Assembly: GCA_022539475.1 (NCBI GenBank)
Contig: VCMS01000104.1
Coordinates: 62,001 to 126,000 of the forward strand
DNA from: Gracilaria domingensis
Lineage: Eukaryota > Rhodophyta > Florideophyceae > Gracilariales > Gracilariaceae
Length of the DNA stretch: 64,000 bases
Reading direction: 5' to 3'
Positions 58,690 to 64,000 of the stretch are shown piece after piece. The position numbers and the translations under genes were made by a program. The stretch's first letter is position 1. Every line of letters starts with the position of its first letter. Below the pieces are notes generated by a model, which was not told the origin of the DNA, made no database searches, and saw only the letters and a list, made by a program, of their open reading frames with translations.

Positions 58690-58932
58690 CTTAAGGCTGC
58701 AGAAATGAAAAAAAACAAGAGCAAAGTACCTGAATCAACGGTTCTGACGGCCCAAGCACCTGAAAGGAAGGACGAGAGTCACACACAGGGTTGGGGCGTT
58801 TAGAGTATCGTGGGGTTGTGCTCGATGGTACACTTCAGCGGTGTCCGAGGGGCTTTCGCATGAAAGACACGATGAGTGGAGTGACAGGCACGAATGAAGG
58901 AAAAGGTTGGTGGACCCAAACTATTGGAGACG

Positions 58933-59460
58933 TCAAGTATCGCCAGAATCAGCGACTTCGTCTTCGCAGTCCAAGACTTTTGCTCCGCACGTCTGTTTGT
59001 GTAGCCAGACTTCAATTTCATCTATGAAACAGATTTTTAGAAAATTCATACTTTCTCACGCAGACCTCTGACAATGCGCCCATTTTGATCGTCGTTCGAT
59101 AGTATCGATTCGCCTACATGCGGATCCTGCACCAGCATAGAAGGGTATTTTTTCTCATAAGGGCCGAGTAAAACAATGGTTTTAAAATGCTTGGTTTCTT
59201 TGATAACAGGGGCGAGGCCACCCCTAAACAAGAACACAAGTAAAAACAGAACTACTATACATCTGCCGATTCCCCTTCTGAACGGCAAGGCTTGGCAACG
59301 CCAACGAACCCAACGTTCACGAAGGAATTATGAAGAAACAAGATGAAGAATTTCGCTCTGTATTATCCCTAGGAAGCTGATATATGTTACAGTCCTTTTC
59401 TGCGTCGTAAGGAATCTCAAGACCGAGCGCATCGTGCTGTCGTGTCCAGAAAGGGTAGTT
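58933..59460 (-). CDS. Unrecognised spliced gene (3' part, three exons)
   Basis: Exon chain with matching phases: up to about 59460-59321, 59223-59060 and 59021-58933 (TGA). The donor at 59320 is GTGAAC; the acceptor at 59224 follows a strong pyrimidine tract (TTACTTGTGTTCTTGTTTAG), intron 97 nt. The second intron is only 38 nt (GTGAGA...CATAG). Exon 1 reads NYPFWTRQHDALGLEIPYDA and ends FFIIPS, exon 2 GGLAPVIKETKHFKTIVLLG... DPHVGESIL, exon 3 HEIEVWLHKQTCGAKVLD with an acidic end. This is clearly protein-like, but I do not recognise the family and cannot place the 5' end. A candidate upstream ORF ends near 59468. It follows the SPC22/23 gene on the same strand. Confidence 0.4.
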
Positions 59461-59728
59461 TCTTCCCTCACACCAACTTCAAAGTAGCTAGTTTTATTCG
59501 GTATTTACAAGCGACCGGTGCTTGTTCACACGGAGTCTCAGACAAGTTTTGCTCACATGTGCACGGAGTGTGGCAAAACCGTTTCAAGGCACTCTTCGGC
59601 ATCCAACGTTGGACAACTTCAACGGTGTGGAAAACATCAAAGTTAGATTGCATTACGTCGTTGTTAGGATGAAACCGCAACATCAGTTTCAAATCATTGA
59701 GTGAGAGCAATTACGATCAGAAAGAAAA

Positions 59729-60413
59729 TCATGCAAAAGTCACAGAGTCTTTGGTGTAGTTTGCAGGGACAGTAAATGTGGCATTGCCTTGTTCGCCGTA
59801 GAAAAGAGGGCCCATGTACGGTAGGATGTTATACTTGAGTTTCAACGTGACCTCCGCAAGTCGCAATGCATAGCCATGATCTTTGAGCGAATACTTGTTG
59901 TATTGGCCCTTCTTGGCTATCAACGCTTCGTTGCGTCCGCTGAGAATGTTGTCCCAGACAATTACTTCGTTTCTCGGATGTGTGGCAGATTCGTATTCGG
60001 CTACTACATAGACATACATATGATTTATGTTCCAGGACCACATCCTTCTAAAGTCTGCATTAAAAGGTTAGAATCAAGTGTCGACGAGTAGATACGCGGC
60101 TTCAAAAGGAATGGACGTACCGGCATTGAGGTCGAATCGGATATACGCTTGATCGCATCGCTCCCTCTGCAACTGGCGTCTACGAGTTTTTGCAGAACGC
60201 ATCGCAGCTGTTAGCAATCGCTCAAAACACGAAAAGCAGTGCAAAATGCTGGGGAACGTACAGAAACTTCATCTCGGTCATTCGTAACGTGACGGAGGGC
60301 GAGCTGCTTCGAAGCTGCATATAGCTGAACGAAGATCCGATGGCGACCAATACGAAGAGCATGGTCATCAAATGCGTGAAGAACACATTCAATCGCGGGC
60401 CGACGGCGTGCAT
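59729..60413 (-). CDS. SPCS3: Signal peptidase complex subunit SPC22/23 (SPCS3), three exons
   Basis: Exons 60413-60262, 60179-60121 and 60054-59729. Introns are 82 nt (GTACGT...GTAG) and 66 nt (GTACGT...GCAG) with matching phases. The product has 178 aa; the human protein has 180. One membrane anchor is near the N-terminus (FTHLMTMLFVLVAIGSSFSY). Lumenal part: RERCDQAYIRFDLNADFRRM and WSWNINHMYVYVVAEYES correspond to the family's FDxxADLxxxFDWNxKQLFxYLxAEY. EVIVWDNIL, YSLKDHGYALRLAEVTL and NILPYMG also fit. The subunit supports ER signal-peptide cleavage. I chose the intron-1 acceptor at 60180 because it restores RER; another AG 15 nt further in is possible. Confidence 0.88.
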
Positions 60414-60850
60414 CTTGGGGCGTGGTTCGGGCGCAAATGGGGCCCCGCAACGACTAGAATCAACGAATGTCGTGCGTGTGTGTGTGTGTGCCGCCGTTGT
60501 CCAGAGGCAACCCTCTGTCGTTCAACGAGTTGATGCTCGGCGATGCGCAGGGCTCGCAATTCGGAGCAATCAAAAAACGCTGCCGCGAGTTGACTCGGCG
60601 ACGCCAATGTGCCGATTTCCTATGCGGCGTCCTGCTACCAACGGATGCTTTTGGAGAGCGTGATCGCTGTGAAATATCTGGAAAAAGTATAAAAATGAAT
60701 CTTGTGCGCTTTTACCCTCGACGAATCTTGAGCCATCGGAGATCATGAATCTTGCGGGGTTTCTGCGCGCAGCGATATGTATTGCTCCACCACCCGCAGC
60801 CGTCTCCGCCCCGGCCGCGCGCGTCGCCGCCATCCCCCACTCCACCTACA
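60414..60850 (+). promoter_or_regulatory. Divergent promoter SPC22/23 / phycobilisome linker, with TATA box
   Basis: 437 bp between the two starts. A TATAAAAA box at 60689-60696 points to the linker gene, 155 bp upstream of its ATG. A (GT)n run lies at about 60478-60490. The leader before the linker ATG is C-rich. The position of the box suggests a transcript start near 60720. Confidence 0.6.
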
Positions 60851-61783
60851 ATGGCCTTCGTCAATCCCGTGCTCTCCAGCTTCACTGGCAGGCCTCTGGC
60901 CCGTTCTTCCTCAACATGCGCCCTCCCGCGCGCGCGCGCCGTTCCCGCGCGCGCCGTTCGAATGGCCTTCTCGTCCATTGACGATCCCTCCACCGCGGTC
61001 ACGTTGAAGGACACTGCCCTGCAGTCCAAGCAGAACGTTCTTTCCGCCGTATACAAGCATGTGTTTGGCAACTCGTACGTCATGGAGGAAGAGCGAGCCG
61101 AGCTGGCGACCGCCGACAGCGACTTTTTGTTGGGCAAACTTTCCACGCGTCAGCTCGTGCGCGCCATTGGAAAGAGTGCGCTGTACAAGAAGCGCTTCTT
61201 TGAACGCTCGGGGCCGTATCGCTTTATCGAACTCAACTACAAGCATTTTCTCGGACGCGCCCCGGAGAGTCAGGAGGAGATTTCGTTCCATGTGCAAACG
61301 TTGGTCAATGAGGGGTACGACGCCGAGATTGACACGTACTTTGATTGCGGAGAATACGAAGAGCGATTTGGAGATGAGGGAGTGCCAAGATTCATCTTCA
61401 AGGGAACGTATCAACGAAATGACAGCTTCAATAGGATGACCATTCTTCGTAAGAACTGGGACGGCTGCTCTACAAGTACTGTGTCTGGTTCGACCGCGCC
61501 TGCAAAGGCGATCGCGGCACAATTGATCATGGGGCACGGTGGCTACGTCAACGGTTTTGTCGGAATCTGCAAGGGCTTACCGGCAGGCTTCCGCCCCGAG
61601 CCGCAGCCTAGAGCTCCAAATTCGCAGATCCCGTCCAACCCACAAGCGCCAGTGCGAATTCGTTACAAGATTGCGGAAAACCTGTATCAAGTGTATGAAA
61701 TCCCGGGCATGGAGCCTGTTTATGATCCCGAGTGGAAGAAGGAACGCATGGCAGTGAAGAGATGGAACGGCGCTTGGTATTAG
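60851..61783 (+). CDS. Phycobilisome rod linker polypeptide, plastid-targeted
   Basis: Encodes 310 aa from the ATG at 60851 (the frame opens at 60752). Residues 1-38, MAFVNPVLSSFTGRPLARSS..., form a classic red-algal transit peptide, with processing likely before the second MAFSS. A phycobilisome linker domain follows (PF00427, about 55-190): ADSDFLLGKLSTRQLVRAIGKS, YKKRFFERSGPYRFIELNYKHFLGRAPESQEEI and YDAEIDTYFDCGEYEERFGDEGVPRF. The C-terminal 100 residues have no recognisable CpcD domain. It joins phycoerythrin/phycocyanin discs into rods and tunes energy flow. Which rod position it takes cannot be told. It is the strongest marker that this is a phycobilisome-bearing eukaryote. Confidence 0.95.
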   Translation: MAFVNPVLSSFTGRPLARSSSTCALPRARAVPARAVRMAFSSIDDPSTAVTLKDTALQSKQNVLSAVYKHVFGNSYVMEEERAELATADSDFLLGKLSTRQLVRAIGKSALYKKRFFERSGPYRFIELNYKHFLGRAPESQEEISFHVQTLVNEGYDAEIDTYFDCGEYEERFGDEGVPRFIFKGTYQRNDSFNRMTILRKNWDGCSTSTVSGSTAPAKAIAAQLIMGHGGYVNGFVGICKGLPAGFRPEPQPRAPNSQIPSNPQAPVRIRYKIAENLYQVYEIPGMEPVYDPEWKKERMAVKRWNGAWY

Positions 61784-62285
61784 AGAACGCCGTGACGAAG
61801 CGGCGTGGCGCACCTGCTCTCTCTCTGTAGTCGGCCTCAGCATGGCCCTGCTGGAGAGCCTCGAAGAGCGGTTTGCGAGACAACACGAATACTGTACACG
61901 TACCAGGGGTACAGGCCTTGCCGCCGATAATGATAATATTTTTTGTTTTGAAGAACATGCTTTTACTGCTCTGAGGAGGAGTAAAAAAAGATGGAGCTGG
62001 AACGAGTTTACACAAAAGTTGTTTCGATCTTCTCCAGTGCTGTGTTTGCGTGTGAGCAAGGTGTACAAGATCACCTTGTAGCGATTTGCGATCTGTACCT
62101 AACAGACGTTGGCGCATGTTTCCAAAATCCGTTCGATTCCAGCGCGCACACGACGTTTTCTTGCGTGATGCGATAGAAGAACGTGCAGTATGACATGATA
62201 GAGAGCGGGCGTAGAAAAAGAAAAAGGGGAAAGAAAGAACTGAAGGCGAGCGCAAGTTGAGCGGCAGGCAGCATGGAGAATGTGT
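61784..62285. other. Convergent spacer, linker / MEMO
   Basis: Both 3' UTRs. A TACC-N3-GGTA motif lies at 61901-61911, 118 bp after the linker stop. No gene. Confidence 0.45.
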
Positions 62286-63224
62286 CTAGGAGGCATGGTG
62301 ATTATTAGGGGCAGTTTGAATGACTGCGCTCGCGTAACTGACACTGGAATCAGACATTGACATACAGCGAGAACTCTGTTTGTAGCGAACAAAGTTGGTG
62401 GTGAACAGCCTCCTCGAGTGCGAGGAGCAGTACGCCAACGCACTCATGAGCACGCCGATTGGGTGGCGTCCACACACAGTATTGTCCGTTTCGCGTTGGT
62501 ACGCACAAAACGAGGCGTGATCTCCCGACTCGATGCAGCGCATTCCCTCTCGGTCGAGCTTTTCAATGCTTTGCCAGATGTGTTGCGATTGGCGGTCGAC
62601 TCGGGTGTAGCCGAAGCGGGAGCCCCAATGACAGAAATCAGACGACACGACGAAGAAGGTTTCGCCGTCGCCGATCCACGACGACAGCACTCGGCCAAAC
62701 GCACGTTCCTTCTCCTCGGACAGGGAACCGACAACAATGGGCACTACTTTAACGTCAATGTGTGCAAAAACTAAGCGAATATAAGGAAGATGCATCTCAA
62801 TGGAGTGTTCGGCCTCGTCGTTGAAGGCGCTCATTGACACAAATCTAATGGAGCGGTCTTCCGAGGCAAGCAGGCCGTCCACCACGTCTCGATCGACAGC
62901 CAGATCTCCCAGCGGCGTCTCCAGCACGTCGGCGTCCGACAGCGCGCACGTATCCCTCATGTACACGTGATGGCTGGGCCCCAGCACGATGACGCGCGAG
63001 AAGCGGAGCGGGTCGACGGCGGCGTACGCAAACGCGGCGGTGGAGCCCGAGTAGGAGAAGCCGGCGTGCGGCGCAATGATGGCGTGCGACACGGCGCCGT
63101 TGGAGGCGGCGGCCACGGACTGCGCGTCGCGGATCCACGACAGCAACGAGCGGCGCAGCTTCTCGCCAGACGCTTCGTACCAGGAGCCGGCGTGCGTGGC
63201 GCGACGACGGCGTAAGGGCGGCAT
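62286..63224 (-). CDS. MEMO1: MEMO1-family protein
   Basis: Encodes 312 aa from the ATG at 63224; the frame opens at 63593 but the extra residues are low-complexity. The MEMO fold is related to class III extradiol dioxygenases. Conserved blocks in order: HAGSWYEASGEKL, AIIAPHAGFSYSG, VIVLGPSHH, EHSIEMHLPY, VVSSDFCHWG, DREGMRCIESGD, CGRHPIGVLMSAL, and QSSRCMSMSDSSVSYAS. The metal-site His and Asp/Cys residues of the family are present in these blocks. Animal MEMO1 is a redox- and iron-binding protein with roles in cell motility; the function in algae is unknown. A 17-nt G run sits 15 nt upstream (poly-C in the transcript). Confidence 0.94.
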   Translation of the reverse strand: MPPLRRRRATHAGSWYEASGEKLRRSLLSWIRDAQSVAAASNGAVSHAIIAPHAGFSYSGSTAAFAYAAVDPLRFSRVIVLGPSHHVYMRDTCALSDADVLETPLGDLAVDRDVVDGLLASEDRSIRFVSMSAFNDEAEHSIEMHLPYIRLVFAHIDVKVVPIVVGSLSEEKERAFGRVLSSWIGDGETFFVVSSDFCHWGSRFGYTRVDRQSQHIWQSIEKLDREGMRCIESGDHASFCAYQRETDNTVCGRHPIGVLMSALAYCSSHSRRLFTTNFVRYKQSSRCMSMSDSSVSYASAVIQTAPNNHHAS

Positions 63225-64000
63225 GGCGGCGCAAGGGCGGGGGGGGGGGGGGGGGTAGAAACCAGAAACACAGGGGGGAAGGTAGCGTTGGGGTAGCAGG
63301 AGAGCGGGGAGTAAGAGGACTAACCGAACGGCGGGGCGGTGGCGCAGACGGGCGGCGAAAGAGCGTGCGCCAGCGGCCGATATGTACGAAGAAGTTTGGG
63401 GGGGCGGGGGGCGGGGGGAGGGGAACTGGCGGCACCGGGGCGCGCGTGCGACGCGGCGGGGTGCGGAGCCGGGCAAGGGCGAGTGCTGGCAGCACAAGGC
63501 GCAAAGAGATACGTGGTGGCTATTTAAGCGCCGCCGCGGCCACGCGCGCGCGGCGGAATGTAGATTTGGCGGCGCCCACGCGGCGGACCGCACACCGCGC
63601 GGCGGCCGCGGCGCGCGGCGGCGGATCCGGGCGCGCGCGCGCGCGCGCGCGCGATATGGCGGCGCGCGGCGCCACCGTCGGCGCGCGCGCGGGCGGCGCG
63701 GCGATGCGGCGACGCGCCGCTCCGCGCGCGAAGCGGCGCGCGCGCGATGCGCGCGATGCGCGGCGCGGCGCGCGATGCGCGCTGCGTGGCTGCGGCGCGG
63801 CGCGCGATGCGCGCTGCGTGGCTGCGGCGCGGCGCGCGATGCGCGCTGCGTGGCTGCGGCGCGGCGCGCAAATATCTAGCCGGCGCGCGGAATATCTGCG
63901 TGAGATGCGCGCGGCGCGCGCGCGCGCGGCGCGCGCTCGCGCGCCGGCGACGTGTGCGCGCTGGCGGGTGGGGGCGCGGGGACGGGGGGCGTGGAGGGCG
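63225..64000. promoter_or_regulatory. GC island at the MEMO1 5' end
   Basis: G run at 63239-63255, a TATTTAAG box at 63521-63528, an alternating GC stretch at about 63631-63651, and GCGC-rich DNA to the edge. The box reads TATA-like on both strands and could serve MEMO1, about 300 bp downstream. No gene seen. Confidence 0.45.
63774..63869. repeat. Three tandem copies of a 32-bp GC-rich unit
   Basis: Units start at 63774, 63806 and 63838 with GATGCGCGCTGCGTGGCTGC and are essentially identical. They lie within the GC island upstream of MEMO1. Confidence 0.9.

Overview
The window reads as nuclear DNA of a red alga, probably a mesophilic unicellular one of the Porphyridium type. The main reason is a nuclear-encoded phycobilisome rod linker with a plastid transit peptide (60851-61783). 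Plastid-targeted uroporphyrinogen decarboxylase, an Era GTPase, a plastid-type FGGY sugar kinase and a PPR protein support this. Genes are compact and mostly single-exon. The introns I can place are short (38-101 nt). Base composition is very uneven. Islands of GCGCGC-rich sequence sit at the 5' ends or shared promoters of several genes, and some genes (glycosyltransferase, GRDP-like, small bZIP) are GC-saturated throughout, while others are near 50% GC.

Layout. 1-3382 (-): a TIR/NB-ARC/WD40 STAND protein that runs off the left edge. 5046-6035 (-): an unrecognised helical-repeat protein. 8824-11289 (-) and 11632-12837 (+): a kinase that joins EF-hands to a TKL domain, divergent from uroporphyrinogen decarboxylase. 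12981-22177: a ubiquitin-like ER membrane protein, an FGGY kinase, a Mediator-17-like protein, Era and an amino-acid transporter. 24226-26699: a small basic protein, protein isoaspartate methyltransferase (two exons) and IBA57. 28433-35661: two bZIP factors around a Golgi-type glycosyltransferase, then a DUF1399/GRDP-like protein.

37502-42165 is a PIF/Harbinger-like transposon. It carries a Myb/SANT-coiled-coil gene and a DDE transposase, facing each other between inverted repeats, with a short Nup88-like gene between them. The transposase has one in-frame TGA just before its first catalytic Asp. The right part holds a secreted Cys-containing protein, the CAF-1 p60 subunit, a PPR protein, a two-exon REEP/HVA22 protein, a ZIP metal transporter, THOC1, an unrecognised spliced gene, the signal peptidase subunit SPC22/23 (three exons), the phycobilisome linker and MEMO1.

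Most genes are housekeeping and unrelated to their neighbours. The non-routine content is the STAND receptor, the EF-hand/TKL kinase, the transposon with its enclosed Nup88-like gene, and a striking set of perfect palindromes and a recurrent TACC-N3-GGTA motif confined to spacers. I saw no tRNA, rRNA, CRISPR array or telomeric array.
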